A stretch of 64,000 bases of DNA. It comes from Colwellia_A sp047621305. Lineage in GTDB: Bacteria; Pseudomonadota; Gammaproteobacteria; Enterobacterales; Alteromonadaceae. The first letter of the stretch is position 1. Each line of letters starts with the position of its first letter. The notes beneath the pieces were generated by a model. It saw only the letters and a list, made by a program, of their open reading frames with translations, was not told where the DNA came from and did not search any database. The DNA is taken from the NCBI GenBank assembly GCA_047621305.1, contig JBLHNB010000016.1:7188-71187 (forward strand), written 5' to 3'. Below, piece after piece: positions 1-9,900 of this stretch. The position numbers and the translations under genes were made by a program.

Positions 1-280
1 GTAGGTCACAACCACCACATGTTTTAAAGTGTTTACATTCTGCGTCGACTCTATATTCACTTTTACTAACAATATCAATTAACTTAGCTCGAGCGTATTT
101 ACTTTTTTTCTCAAAGACTTTAGCCGTAACACTTTCATTCAAAAGTGTTCCTTCAACAAATATGGGTTTATTTTGATAATGAGCTACACCACAACCATTA
201 TGGTCCAAGCGCTCAATCGTTAGTTTAATTTGTTGACCTAAAGTCTGTTTTTTATCGGTTGCTTTGAAAAAATTTGCCAT
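1..280 (-). CDS. rlmD: 23S rRNA (uracil-1939-C5)-methyltransferase, N-terminal part
   Basis: Only the 5' end of the gene lies in the window; it runs off the left edge. Reading from the ATG at 280, the protein opens with a TRAM-type RNA-binding domain (IERLDHNGCGVAHYQNKP) and reaches the cysteine cluster of the iron-sulfur site (CKHFKACGGC). That combination is typical of RlmD/RumA, which uses SAM to methylate U1939 of 23S rRNA. It is divergent from barA, an arrangement also seen in E. coli and relatives. The catalytic domain is not visible, so the paralogue RlmC cannot be fully excluded, but the TRAM plus Fe-S start and the barA neighbour favour RlmD. Confidence 0.85.
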   Translation of the reverse strand, partial: MANFFKATDKKQTLGQQIKLTIERLDHNGCGVAHYQNKPIFVEGTLLNESVTAKVFEKKSKYARAKLIDIVSKSEYRVDAECKHFKTCGGCDL

Positions 281-399
281 GAGATATACCTGTTATCAGT
301 CAACACTACAATTTTAGATTAGTATATGACATGATAAGATTTATACTTTGAAGTATGCTTAAGATAAGCTGGTAATTCTACACGAAAGTTAAGAGAGAC

Positions 400-3207
400 A
401 TGCATAAAATAAGTCTAAAAGACTGGGTCATATTACTGACAATCATTCCAACAACTTTGATAGGTTTATCCATTGCAGGTTATTTTTCATATAGCCGCTA
501 TATCGAACTTGACGATTTTCTTACGACTCGGTCGCAAAGTATTATTGAACCCCTCGCCATTGCTAGTGTCGATCCTATTCTGCATAAACAACGTGAAAAG
601 CTGCGCCATTTAGTTGGAGCGACCCATAGAAGCCAATCTTCCATCGTTAAAAATATAACGGTTTTCACACAAGACAACCAAATATTAGTCACCAGTGCCT
701 ATAACGGTGATATAAATTTAATGCGCCTAGATGCGGGTGAAGCGATCCCGCAAAGTACTTCTGTTATCGAACGCGACAATTTCTTAATCTTTAGAACGCC
801 TATTATTGATGAATCAAGTCAAACTACTGAAAATGACGCTTTACACTCAACAAAAAGAACCACAAATCATCAAAATAACATTGGCTATATCGCCATGCAA
901 GTCAATAAAGACAACATAAAATTCAATCAACAAAGTCAAATACTAACAGCGCTATCTATTGTATTCTTTGGCTCTTTAATTAGCGCGTTGTTCTCAATAC
1001 GATTAATAAAAAATGTTACCCGCCCAGTATCAGCAATGGTTAAAGCAATTGATAGAATAAGAGAAGGAAAACAAGACAGCCGTGTTAGTGGTCAATTAAT
1101 TGGTGAATTAAACTTTCTAAAAAATGGCATTAATGCCATGGCACAGTCATTAGGTGATTATCATGATGAAATGCAAGGCAGCATTGACCAAGCAACAATT
1201 GACTTAAGAGAAAGTTTAGAGCAATTTGAAATTCAGAATGTTGAGCTCGATATTGCAAAGCGCAAAGCGCAAGATGCCAACAAAGTGAAGTCAGAATTTT
1301 TAGCCAATATGAGCCATGAATTAAGAACGCCGTTAAACGGTGTCATAGGTTTTACCAGACAAGTACTTAAAACACCATTAAGTGATACCCAGCGAGACTA
1401 TTTGCAAACTATAGAGCGCTCTGCTGCTAATTTGCTGTCTATCATTAACGATATATTAGATTTTTCTAAACTAGATGCCGGGAAAATGGTCATTGAGAGT
1501 ATTCCTTTTTCATTGCGAGAGACCGCCGAAGAAGCATTAACTCTACTGGCACCGAGCGCCCATCAAAAAAACATCGAATTATCGCTCAATATCAGCAGTA
1601 TATTACCCGATTCACTTATCGGTGACGCGATGCGAATTAAACAAATACTGATCAATTTAGCCAGTAACGCCATTAAATTTACCGACAAAGGTTCAGTTAA
1701 CATCGATATCAGATGTGAACATGTTGATAATCACTCAGCCATCATCAAAGTTGAGCTCGTTGATACCGGAATTGGTATGAGCCCAGAACAACAAAGCACA
1801 ATTTTTGAAGCATTTGGTCAAGCAGATAAAAGTGTCACTCGTTTGTATGGGGGTACAGGTTTAGGTCTGGTTATCTCTCAACGTTTAGTCTCCGAAATGC
1901 ATGGAAATATGGGGTTTTTAAGTATTGATGGTCAAGGTTCCACCTTTTGGTTTACTTTTCAATGTGAAGTCAACCCTATGTCATTACTACCCTTGCTAAA
2001 TACACATGGTCTAAAACAAAAGCACATTTTATATTTTGAGCCTCATAACCACAGTAGAATGTCAACAACAGAAATTATGATCAGTTGGGATATGAAGGTA
2101 TCTCATGCTACCAGCCTTAAACAACTGAGTGAAATACTACAACAGCAAGATCATTTGGATTACATATTAATTGGTCACGATGCATCACCAACGGGTATCA
2201 ATGACTTCAAAAAATCACTTAAAGCTATTAAAACGTATAATACACCAATACATGTTGCTCTTAATAGTAGCTCTCCAAGCATTCAGGAAACGCTCATTGC
2301 CAGTGGTGCGTCGAGTTGTATCAGTAAACCAATAACGCCTTATCGCTTATGCAAAGCATTAAGATCTCAAGGAAATACTATTATTGAAGAAACTAATAAT
2401 ATTCCTGATAAGAAAATACCAGTCAAAGTGCTTGCTGTTGATGACAATGATGCGAACTTAAAACTGATTAAGGCCTTATTGTTAGAACAAGTTGACGCGG
2501 TAATTACCGCGACAAATGGTAAAGAAGCGCTCGCATTGTGTAAAAATGAAAAGTACGCACTTATTTTTATGGATATACAAATGCCTGTTATGGATGGCGT
2601 TACAGCTTTGACCGCAATTAAAGAACAAACCTTTAACGATACCACCCCTATCATCGCGGTAACTGCACATGCACTTTCTGGTGAAAAGGATAAGTTATTA
2701 GAGCAGGGCTTTGATTTTTATATGACGAAACCTATTGATGAAACAATGTTACGCCATACCATCTATGAATATTGTGATTTAAATATTTTAACAAAATCAA
2801 ATGCCATAATAATGCACAATAGCATAACGGAAACACAAGTACCGGCTAAAACTAATGTTGTTATTGATTGGCCCCTTGCCCTTAAACGCGCTGGTAATAA
2901 GGCAGAGTTAGCAAAGGATATGCTTAAAGGATTGGCGCAAAGTTTACCAGAAACAAAACAAAATATATCAGAGGCATTAACATCCCAAGATACGGCCCAA
3001 TTAAAAACATTAATTCATAAACTAAACGGTGCTTGTTGTTATTCTGGTGTACCAAATTTAGGCTATGTCACTCATCTTATTGAAACAGAATTAAAACGTG
3101 ATGTTAGTATTGATGATTTGGAACCAGAGTTTTTGGAGTTTTTTGAACATCTTGACAGTGTGATAAGGCAGGCGCCCATTATATTGAGTTCCCTAGTGGA
3201 GTCTTAA
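400..3207 (+). CDS. barA: Hybrid sensor histidine kinase BarA
   Basis: The 935-aa protein has the BarA layout. It has an N-terminal TM helix (about 11-30), a periplasmic sensor region, a second TM (about 178-198) and a HAMP domain. A HisKA domain follows with phospho-acceptor H306 (NMSHELRTPLNG), then a HATPase with GTGLGL. Next come a degenerate receiver (about 540-650), a true receiver with D725 (FMDIQMPVMDG) and a C-terminal HPt domain with H873 (IHKLNGACC). BarA phosphorylates UvrY/GacA to control Csr small RNAs and carbon/stationary-phase physiology. It is monocistronic and divergent from rlmD. The length matches the family. Confidence 0.93.
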   Translation: MHKISLKDWVILLTIIPTTLIGLSIAGYFSYSRYIELDDFLTTRSQSIIEPLAIASVDPILHKQREKLRHLVGATHRSQSSIVKNITVFTQDNQILVTSAYNGDINLMRLDAGEAIPQSTSVIERDNFLIFRTPIIDESSQTTENDALHSTKRTTNHQNNIGYIAMQVNKDNIKFNQQSQILTALSIVFFGSLISALFSIRLIKNVTRPVSAMVKAIDRIREGKQDSRVSGQLIGELNFLKNGINAMAQSLGDYHDEMQGSIDQATIDLRESLEQFEIQNVELDIAKRKAQDANKVKSEFLANMSHELRTPLNGVIGFTRQVLKTPLSDTQRDYLQTIERSAANLLSIINDILDFSKLDAGKMVIESIPFSLRETAEEALTLLAPSAHQKNIELSLNISSILPDSLIGDAMRIKQILINLASNAIKFTDKGSVNIDIRCEHVDNHSAIIKVELVDTGIGMSPEQQSTIFEAFGQADKSVTRLYGGTGLGLVISQRLVSEMHGNMGFLSIDGQGSTFWFTFQCEVNPMSLLPLLNTHGLKQKHILYFEPHNHSRMSTTEIMISWDMKVSHATSLKQLSEILQQQDHLDYILIGHDASPTGINDFKKSLKAIKTYNTPIHVALNSSSPSIQETLIASGASSCISKPITPYRLCKALRSQGNTIIEETNNIPDKKIPVKVLAVDDNDANLKLIKALLLEQVDAVITATNGKEALALCKNEKYALIFMDIQMPVMDGVTALTAIKEQTFNDTTPIIAVTAHALSGEKDKLLEQGFDFYMTKPIDETMLRHTIYEYCDLNILTKSNAIIMHNSITETQVPAKTNVVIDWPLALKRAGNKAELAKDMLKGLAQSLPETKQNISEALTSQDTAQLKTLIHKLNGACCYSGVPNLGYVTHLIETELKRDVSIDDLEPEFLEFFEHLDSVIRQAPIILSSLVES

Positions 3208-3242
3208 GAATAAGCGTTAATCCATTGTTATTAAACTTTTTG

Positions 3243-3488
3243 TTACCGTGTAGGCGCATTGGGTGAGGTATTAATATCGCCATCTTCACTTATCGTTGCG
3301 GTACCGCCGTTACAAATTAAAAATGCGATACTACGACCTTGTTCATTACGAATAAAAGCCAGCTCATAACCAAATTTACCAAGACTACTCGCAGAAAATT
3401 TTTGTGCTAATGATAGTTTAGACCACCATACTGAATACTCTGGTGGTTCTTGTCTTCGATCAATAACAGTTAATTTTTCAGATTGCAT
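3243..3488 (-). CDS. Conserved-looking small hypothetical protein (81 aa)
   Basis: An 81-aa soluble protein with ATG start and a compact mixed composition (VIDRRQEPPEYSVWWSKLSL near the N-terminus). It has no signal peptide or TM segment and no motif that I recognise. It ends only 36 bases from the barA stop and is convergent with it. It sits upstream of acpS on the same strand, with a 95-bp gap that contains a long A run. Coding is supported by the full-length open frame and plausible codon use. The function is unknown. Confidence 0.6.
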   Translation of the reverse strand: MQSEKLTVIDRRQEPPEYSVWWSKLSLAQKFSASSLGKFGYELAFIRNEQGRSIAFLICNGGTATISEDGDINTSPNAPTR

Positions 3489-3583
3489 ATTTCACTTCGA
3501 TTCAAAAAACAGTCAAGGGGTATAATCAGAGTATAGTCCTATTTTTCAAAAAAAAAAGACATTTGTTTAAATTTTATACGATT

Positions 3584-3964
3584 TTATTTGGACAATATTA
3601 CAACTGCTGTTGCATAAGTGGCTTCATCAGATAAAGAAATATGCCAACTTTTGGCACCTAATTCTTCAGTAATAACTAAGGCTTTACCAGAAATAATCAG
3701 CACTGGCTGGCCACTTGCTAAGGAGTTAATTTGAAAATTTTGAAAAGATACTCCATTAGCAATACCCGTTCCGAGGGCTTTAGAAGCAGCTTCTTTCCCT
3801 GCCCATCGTTTGGCTAAATAACGGTCAGGGAAATTTAAATTAGCATGGTGAACAAGCTCTTCTGGCGTTAATACCCGACGTGCTAATTTATCTTTAGTCG
3901 CTGCAGACATCTTTTCAATGCGACTAATTTCAATGATATCTGTTCCAAGGCCAACAACTGACAC
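3584..3964 (-). CDS. acpS: Holo-[acyl-carrier-protein] synthase
   Basis: The 126-aa protein begins with the family signature VGLGTDIIEI and contains KRWAGKEAASKALGTG, which carries the Mg/CoA-binding glutamate and lysine. It transfers the 4'-phosphopantetheine of CoA to apo-ACP and so activates fatty acid synthesis. It lies 48 bp downstream of pdxJ on the same strand, the common pdxJ-acpS arrangement of gammaproteobacteria, and is probably the last gene of the lepA-to-acpS run. The length is normal. Confidence 0.96.
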   Translation of the reverse strand: MSVVGLGTDIIEISRIEKMSAATKDKLARRVLTPEELVHHANLNFPDRYLAKRWAGKEAASKALGTGIANGVSFQNFQINSLASGQPVLIISGKALVITEELGAKSWHISLSDEATYATAVVILSK

Positions 3965-4012
3965 ACATGCTCCTTATTTTACTACACGATTTTATGACAC
4001 TAGTTTGCTAGG

Positions 4013-4756
4013 CTATTTTACTACACTAAGACGCGCTTCTAGCATTAAGCGTTTCATGTCCCTGATTGCTTTGTCTAAACCGTCAATAACAGCACGTGCA
4101 ATAATACTATGGCCAATATTTAACTCTATAATCTCAGGTATCGCCGCAATAGGCTTTACATTAAAATAATTTAAACCATGTCCAGCATTAACTTTTAAAC
4201 CTTTGCCGTGTGCATATTGAATTGCATCAACTAAACGAGCAAGCTCCGTTTGTTGCTCAGTTTCATTAGAGGCATCAGCATAATGACCGGTATGAATCTC
4301 AATATAAGGGGCTTTAGTGGCAAGTGCTGCGTCAATTTGATCTTTGTCTGCATCAATAAATAAGCTAGTTTCAATACCAGCAGCAGATAACTGCGTAACC
4401 GCTTGCGTGATTTTGTTTAACTGTCCAACGATATCTAAACCGCCCTCAGTGGTTAACTCTTCACGTTTTTCAGGAACTAAACAACAAAAGGCCGGCTTTA
4501 CTTCACAGGCAATGGCAAGCATTTCATCTGTAACAGCAATTTCTAAATTCATCCGCGTATGTAATGTTTGCTTTAAAACATGAATATCTCGGTCTTGAAT
4601 ATGCCGACGATCTTCTCTTAGGTGCACAGTAATACCATCAGCACCGGCATGCTCAGCAACTGCGGCTGCATAGACTGGGTCAGGAAAATTTGTTCCTCTA
4701 GCTTGTCTTAATGTCGCAATATGATCGACGTTTATGCCTAATAAAATATCATTCAT
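4013..4756 (-). CDS. pdxJ: Pyridoxine 5'-phosphate synthase
   Basis: A 247-aa TIM-barrel protein with the start LGINVDHIATLRQARGT, the active-site HLREDRRHI segment and NAGHGLNYFNV near the C-terminus, all PdxJ hallmarks. It condenses 3-amino-2-oxopropyl phosphate with deoxyxylulose 5-phosphate to form pyridoxine 5'-phosphate in the DXP-dependent vitamin B6 pathway. It lies 10 bp after recO and upstream of acpS, as in E. coli. Confidence 0.97.
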   Translation of the reverse strand: MNDILLGINVDHIATLRQARGTNFPDPVYAAAVAEHAGADGITVHLREDRRHIQDRDIHVLKQTLHTRMNLEIAVTDEMLAIACEVKPAFCCLVPEKREELTTEGGLDIVGQLNKITQAVTQLSAAGIETSLFIDADKDQIDAALATKAPYIEIHTGHYADASNETEQQTELARLVDAIQYAHGKGLKVNAGHGLNYFNVKPIAAIPEIIELNIGHSIIARAVIDGLDKAIRDMKRLMLEARLSVVK

Positions 4757-4766
4757 GGGTATACTC

Positions 4767-5447
4767 TTATTTTATAAATAATTTTCGACTATGGAGTGGT
4801 TTACCATCAAGAAAATGGTTTATGATTTGTCTCATTAATAGTTTGTAACTGTGTAAAACATTTTTGTCTGTAAATTGTTGTTGAGCTATAGCTTGTATAT
4901 GCTTTTGATCATAACAAGGCGTGTTCATTTTTGTTACTGCCGGAATAAACCCCTGCTCTTTTACATAATAAAAAGTCGCACAGTCAATTTCAAATACCGG
5001 ACTAAAATCAAAACACTGTCCTAATTCATCTAACAGTGTCATTTCAAAATGACGAAGAATTAATTCAAGCGGTTGGCAGGTAAGTAATGCTAATAAACTA
5101 TTTTTATACTGTAAATATAGTTCACTGCATTCGATATGCTCACCTAATAAACGCACCAACAGCTCATTTAAATAAAAGCCGCTATATAAGTAGTTACCCG
5201 TTAATTTATAAGATTTTTCACTTGCTTCTACACGGCTTAATAACTTTAAACTACCGTTGCCCTTAAGAATAATGTTTAATGGTGAAAAGGGCTGAAGAAG
5301 CCCTTTTTTATTTGATTTTAGTGTTTTACCAACATAAACAATGGCTGATGTTTTACCATTATTTTCGGTAAGAAACTCGACAATCTGCTGATTTTCTCGA
5401 TACGGACGGCTATGTAATAAAAACGCTGATTGCTCTATTTCAACCAT
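4767..5447 (-). CDS. recO: DNA repair protein RecO
   Basis: A 226-aa protein with the N-terminal OB-fold of RecO (AFLLHSRPYRENQQIVEFLT) and an alpha-helical C-terminal region (ELYLQYKNSLLALL, LRHFEMTLLDELG). RecO anneals SSB-coated ssDNA and, with RecR, loads RecA at gaps. Its ATG overlaps the era stop (shared base 5447), so the two genes are probably translationally coupled. The context era-recO-pdxJ is canonical. Confidence 0.94.
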   Translation of the reverse strand: MVEIEQSAFLLHSRPYRENQQIVEFLTENNGKTSAIVYVGKTLKSNKKGLLQPFSPLNIILKGNGSLKLLSRVEASEKSYKLTGNYLYSGFYLNELLVRLLGEHIECSELYLQYKNSLLALLTCQPLELILRHFEMTLLDELGQCFDFSPVFEIDCATFYYVKEQGFIPAVTKMNTPCYDQKHIQAIAQQQFTDKNVLHSYKLLMRQIINHFLDGKPLHSRKLFIK

Positions 5448-6367
5448 TAGCCAGAATAATCATCGCCATAACCAAGACTACGTAATGCGCGTTCATCATC
5501 AGCCCAGCCTGATTTAACTTTGACCCACGTTTCTAAAAATACTTGTTGATCAAATAAAGTTTCCATATCTCGACGCGCTTCTTGACCAATAGTTTTTAGT
5601 TTTTCACCTTTATTGCCAATAACCATGCGTTTTTGTGTTTCTCGTTCAACTAAGACTAAAGCATTTATATGTAAAATTCCCTTGGCATCGACTTTAAACT
5701 GCTCTATTTCAACCGTTGTAGAATAAGGTAATTCATCACCCGTAAAACGAATAAGCTTCTCACGAATGATTTCAGACGCCATAAAACGACTTGAGCGATC
5801 AGTAATATAATCTTCAGGAAACCAAAATTCACCTTCAGGTAAAGATTCAATACATAAATTACGTATTTTATCGACGTTATCACCTTTGGTGGCAGAAATA
5901 GGTACTATTTCACGAAAGTCGTACTTTGCTCCTAACTTTTGTAAATGAGGCAATAATTCTTCTTTATCTTGGACATTATCGATTTTATTAACGACCAGAA
6001 TACAAGCAGTACCACTTTTTTTGACTTTACTTAATACTAACTCGTCATCAGTCGTCCAATGAGTCCCTTCGACAAGGAAGACCACTAATTCAACTTCAGC
6101 AATTGAACTACTTGCGGCGCGATTCATCAAGCGGTTAATGGCACGTTTTTCTTCGGTATGTAAACCTGGCGTATCCACTAATATCGCTTGGTAATTATTT
6201 TCACAAAGAATACCTAAAATACGATGCCGTGTTGTTTGTGGTTTACGTGATGTGATACTAATCTTTTGCCCTAGTAGCGCATTTAATAAAGTCGATTTTC
6301 CAACATTAGGGCGACCGACAATGGCGATCATTCCACAATGTTTAACTGAATTTGAGTTACTTGTCAT
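5447..6367 (-). CDS. era: Ribosome assembly GTPase Era
   Basis: The 306-aa GTPase has G1 GRPNVGKST, G3 DTPG (LVDTPGLHTEEKR) and G4 NKID, followed by a KH domain with VIGNKGEKLKTIGQEARRDM. Era binds the 3' end of 16S rRNA and checks 30S maturation. It overlaps the end of rnc by 11 bp and recO by 1 bp, in the conserved rnc-era-recO operon. Confidence 0.97.
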   Translation of the reverse strand: MTSNSNSVKHCGMIAIVGRPNVGKSTLLNALLGQKISITSRKPQTTRHRILGILCENNYQAILVDTPGLHTEEKRAINRLMNRAASSSIAEVELVVFLVEGTHWTTDDELVLSKVKKSGTACILVVNKIDNVQDKEELLPHLQKLGAKYDFREIVPISATKGDNVDKIRNLCIESLPEGEFWFPEDYITDRSSRFMASEIIREKLIRFTGDELPYSTTVEIEQFKVDAKGILHINALVLVERETQKRMVIGNKGEKLKTIGQEARRDMETLFDQQVFLETWVKVKSGWADDERALRSLGYGDDYSG

Positions 6368-7028
6368 GTTCTATAAGTTCCAATACTTGTTGCGCCGCAG
6401 TTTGTTCAGCTTTTCGACGACTCGACCCTTTAGCAATAACTTCAGTTTTTATCACACTGGTTGTACACAGTACGGTAAACTGTTGGTTGTGAGATTGACC
6501 GCTCGTATGAATTACCTCATATAAAGGCAATGATATTTTTCGGCTTTGTAAATATTCTTGCAAACGTGTTTTAGGATCTTTTTGGCCTATGCCTGGTTTA
6601 ATTATAGTGAGTCTATCGGCAAACCAATCTAAAATAATTTTTTTACATTGTTCATTATCTGAATCTAAAAAAATAGCACCAATAATGGCCTCAACAGCAT
6701 CTTCCAATATAGAATCTCTACGATGGCCTCCGCTTTTAAGCTCACCGGGGCCCAAAATAAGATAATCACCTAAATTAAAATCTCGGCCTATTTCTGCTAA
6801 TGTCACGCCTTTAACCAAACTTGAGCGCATCCGCGTTAGATCACCTTCATCTTCATTTGGAAATTTGCTGAATAAACATTCAGCAATAACAAAACCAAGA
6901 ATTGAATCACCTAGAAACTCTAGCCGTTCATTATGTGCACCTTTAGCACTACGGTGCGTCAATGCTTGTATTAACAATGCCTGATCATTAAAAGTATAGC
7001 CGATGCTACGGCTTAACTTAGTCACCAT
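6357..7028 (-). CDS. rnc: Ribonuclease III
   Basis: It carries the RNase III signature ERLEFLGDSILGFVIAE, the second acidic metal-binding cluster (ILEDAVEAIIGAIFLD) and a C-terminal dsRNA-binding domain (RKAEQTAAQQVLELI). I chose the ATG at 7028 because MVTKLSRSIGYTF then aligns with the usual family start and gives 223 aa, close to the normal length. An in-frame TTG at 7091 would add 21 residues just after the lepB stop and has a GGTGGAA-type ribosome site, so it is a real alternative. The enzyme processes rRNA precursors and structured mRNAs. Confidence 0.93.
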   Translation of the reverse strand: MVTKLSRSIGYTFNDQALLIQALTHRSAKGAHNERLEFLGDSILGFVIAECLFSKFPNEDEGDLTRMRSSLVKGVTLAEIGRDFNLGDYLILGPGELKSGGHRRDSILEDAVEAIIGAIFLDSDNEQCKKIILDWFADRLTIIKPGIGQKDPKTRLQEYLQSRKISLPLYEVIHTSGQSHNQQFTVLCTTSVIKTEVIAKGSSRRKAEQTAAQQVLELIEHDK

Positions 7029-7093
7029 TTGTTTGTTATGTTTTAAGGGAGTACCTTTTAAAGACAATGTTTTTGATTCTACAGGTTTCAAAA

Positions 7094-8014
7094 TTAGTGT
7101 ATTCCACCTAAACGGGAAAACCTAACACCAGTAGGGATCCAGTGTGGTAAAAAGCTATCTTCACCACGTTCAAAATCAAAACTCATCCATATGGCAACAG
7201 CTTCACCAACCAAGTTTTCTTCAGGAACAAAGCCCCAAAAACGGCCATCTAGGCTGTTATCACGATTGTCACCCATCACAAAGTAGTGATTTTCAGGAAC
7301 AACAAACTCATCACGCTGAGTTCCTGGTTGCATAAAATAATTTTGTGTTCTAGGCAGCGTTTGGTTATTAACCAAAATATCATGGCTTTTATTTGGCATC
7401 ATTGATGTATATCGGCTTAACCCATACGAACCATCAACTGATTCATTTTCAGGGATAAACGTTTGTACAACCTGTTCAAAATCAGAACAACTGGCATCAC
7501 TTGTTGTACATGCAGGTTTAATATATAAGGATTTATTACGATAAATAATTCTATCTCCCGGCAAACCTATGACACGTTTAATAAAATCAATTTGAGGGTC
7601 TTGTGGATATTTAAATACAATAACATCACCTCGTTCAGGTAAACCTACTTCAATAAATTTATTACGAACAACGGGATCACGTAAACCATAATTAAATTTG
7701 TTCACTAAGATAAAATCACCATCAAGTAACGTTGGCATCATAGAACCCGATGGAATTTGAAAAGGCTCATACAAAAAAGAACGTAAAATGAGTACAAAAG
7801 CAATAACCGGAAATATTTGCACTAAAGTATCAACAATCGCTGATGGCTCAGTTAAACTAAACATTGCTTCTTCGGTTAACTCCCCACTGCATTGCGCTTG
7901 TGCATTGACAAGTTTTAACTGGCGTTGCGGTGCTAAATAAAACTTATCAGCAAGCCATACAATGCCAGAGATAGCAGTAATAATAACGAGAAATATTGAA
8001 AAATAAACGGCCAT
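7094..8014 (-). CDS. lepB: Signal peptidase I
   Basis: A 306-aa inner-membrane protease with an N-terminal TM helix (about 5-22) and a second hydrophobic segment (about 63-80). The catalytic serine is S91 in IPSGSMMPTLL and the general-base lysine K146 in DFIKRVIGLPGD. GDNRDNSLDGRFWG lies near the C-terminus. It removes signal peptides from exported preproteins. It follows lepA by 7 bp, the standard lepA-lepB pair. Confidence 0.97.
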   Translation of the reverse strand: MAVYFSIFLVIITAISGIVWLADKFYLAPQRQLKLVNAQAQCSGELTEEAMFSLTEPSAIVDTLVQIFPVIAFVLILRSFLYEPFQIPSGSMMPTLLDGDFILVNKFNYGLRDPVVRNKFIEVGLPERGDVIVFKYPQDPQIDFIKRVIGLPGDRIIYRNKSLYIKPACTTSDASCSDFEQVVQTFIPENESVDGSYGLSRYTSMMPNKSHDILVNNQTLPRTQNYFMQPGTQRDEFVVPENHYFVMGDNRDNSLDGRFWGFVPEENLVGEAVAIWMSFDFERGEDSFLPHWIPTGVRFSRLGGIH

Positions 8015-8021
8015 AATTATC

Positions 8022-9812
8022 CTAGTTGTCTAATTTTAATACGGCTAAAAACGCTTCTTGTGGAACTTCTACATTACCCACTTGCTTCATACGTTTTTTA
8101 CCATCTTTTTGTTTTTGTAGTAATTTTTTCTTACGAGAAATATCACCACCATAACATTTTGCCGTTACATTTTTACGTAACTGCTTTACCGTTGTACGCG
8201 CAATAACGTTACTACCAATCGCTGCTTGGATGGCAATATCAAACATTTGACGATGGATAAGCTCTTTTAATTTATCAACCAGCATACGACCACGAGACAC
8301 TGAGTTTGCTCTGTGAGTGATCATTGCTAATGCATCGACACGATCTCCATTAATCATCACATCGACACGTACCATGTCTGCCGCTTCAAAACGAATAAAA
8401 TGATAATCAAGTGATGCATAACCACGACTGGTCGACTTTAGTTTATCAAAGAAGTCCATAACCACTTCAGCCATAGGTAACTCATAAGTCACTGCAACCT
8501 GATTACCATGATAAATAATGTCTTTTTGTACACCACGTTTTTCAATACACAAGGTAATAACATTACCTAAGTGTTCTTGGGGTACTAAGATATTTGCCTG
8601 AACAATGGGTTCTCTTATTTCAGCAATATTATTAATAGGTGGTAAATCACTTGGATTATCAATCGATAATAATTCACCATCATTACAAGCAATTTCATAA
8701 TTTACAGTCGGCGCGGTCGTAATTAAATCGAGATCGTATTCACGGGCAAGACGCTCTTGTACGATTTCCATATGCAATAAACCAAGAAAGCCAATACGAA
8801 AGCCAAAACCCAGTGCCGACGAATTTTCTGGTTCGAAAAATAGCGATGCATCATTAAGACTTAGCTTATTTAACGCGTCACGAAAATTTTCAAAATCGTC
8901 TGAACTTATTGGAAAAATACCTGCATATACTTGTGGTTGTACTGTCTTAAAACCCGCTAAAGCTTCTTTTGCTTCTTTTTTAAAAATGGTGATAGTATCG
9001 CCAACAGGTGCACCATGAATTTCTTTAATGCCCGCGATGATATAACCGACTTCACCCGTGCGCAGAATACCTGTATCTTTTTGTTTTGGTGTGAAAATTC
9101 CAACCTTGTCGATAATGTGTGTTTGCCCTGTAGACATAACCACCATTTTATCGCCTTTTTTCACTTCACCATTCATGACACGTACAAGTGAAACAACACC
9201 TTGATAGTTATCAAACCATGAATCGATGATCAGTGCTTGTAAATTACCGGTAGGGTCTCCTTCCGGTGCTGGAATGTTGGCGATAATGGTTTCTAAAACA
9301 TCCTCAATACCTAAACCCGTTTTAGCTGAGCAAGTAACAGCTCCGGTTGCATCAAGACCAATAATATCTTCAATTTCTTCACAAACACGATCAGGGTCTG
9401 CCTGAGGTAAATCTATTTTATTCAAAATAGGTAGTACCACTAAATCCATTTCAATAGCGGTATAACAATTGGCAACGGTTTGTGCTTCAACTCCTTGACC
9501 GGCGTCAACAACTAACAATGCGCCTTCACAAGAGGCTAATGAGCGAGACACTTCATAAGAAAAGTCTACATGGCCAGGCGTATCAATGAAATTCAGTTGA
9601 TAAGTTTCACCATCATTTGCCTTATAATCAAGGGTGACACTTTGTGCCTTGATAGTAATACCACGTTCACGTTCAATATCCATTGAATCAAGTACTTGGG
9701 CTGCCATCTCGCGTTCTTGTAAACCTCCACAATGCTGAATCAAACGATCAGAAAGTGTAGATTTACCGTGATCAATGTGGGCAATAATAGAAAAATTTCG
9801 AATATGTTTCAT
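8022..9812 (-). CDS. lepA: Elongation factor 4 (LepA)
   Basis: The 596-aa translational GTPase has G1 AHIDHGKST, DTPGHVDF and NKIDLP motifs. The LepA-specific C-terminal domain shows as the region rich in RKNVTAKCYGGDISRKKKL. LepA acts on ribosomes during initiation/elongation and assembly. The length equals the family norm. It is the first gene of the run lepA-lepB-rnc-era-recO-pdxJ-acpS; an 88-bp gap separates it from rseC upstream. Confidence 0.97.
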   Translation of the reverse strand: MKHIRNFSIIAHIDHGKSTLSDRLIQHCGGLQEREMAAQVLDSMDIERERGITIKAQSVTLDYKANDGETYQLNFIDTPGHVDFSYEVSRSLASCEGALLVVDAGQGVEAQTVANCYTAIEMDLVVLPILNKIDLPQADPDRVCEEIEDIIGLDATGAVTCSAKTGLGIEDVLETIIANIPAPEGDPTGNLQALIIDSWFDNYQGVVSLVRVMNGEVKKGDKMVVMSTGQTHIIDKVGIFTPKQKDTGILRTGEVGYIIAGIKEIHGAPVGDTITIFKKEAKEALAGFKTVQPQVYAGIFPISSDDFENFRDALNKLSLNDASLFFEPENSSALGFGFRIGFLGLLHMEIVQERLAREYDLDLITTAPTVNYEIACNDGELLSIDNPSDLPPINNIAEIREPIVQANILVPQEHLGNVITLCIEKRGVQKDIIYHGNQVAVTYELPMAEVVMDFFDKLKSTSRGYASLDYHFIRFEAADMVRVDVMINGDRVDALAMITHRANSVSRGRMLVDKLKELIHRQMFDIAIQAAIGSNVIARTTVKQLRKNVTAKCYGGDISRKKKLLQKQKDGKKRMKQVGNVEVPQEAFLAVLKLDN

Positions 9813-9900
9813 AAGTGAAAATTCAATTAAACTGTTAATAAAAGCAATAATGCCGCGATTTTAGCTAATTTAGCGCTCTGCGGCTATCTTTTGTTATAGA

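Noticed and set aside
4344..4583. Opposite-strand open frames inside pdxJ, era, rnc and other core genes.
   Set aside because: They are shadows of well-supported genes, with no ribosome sites or recognisable protein features.
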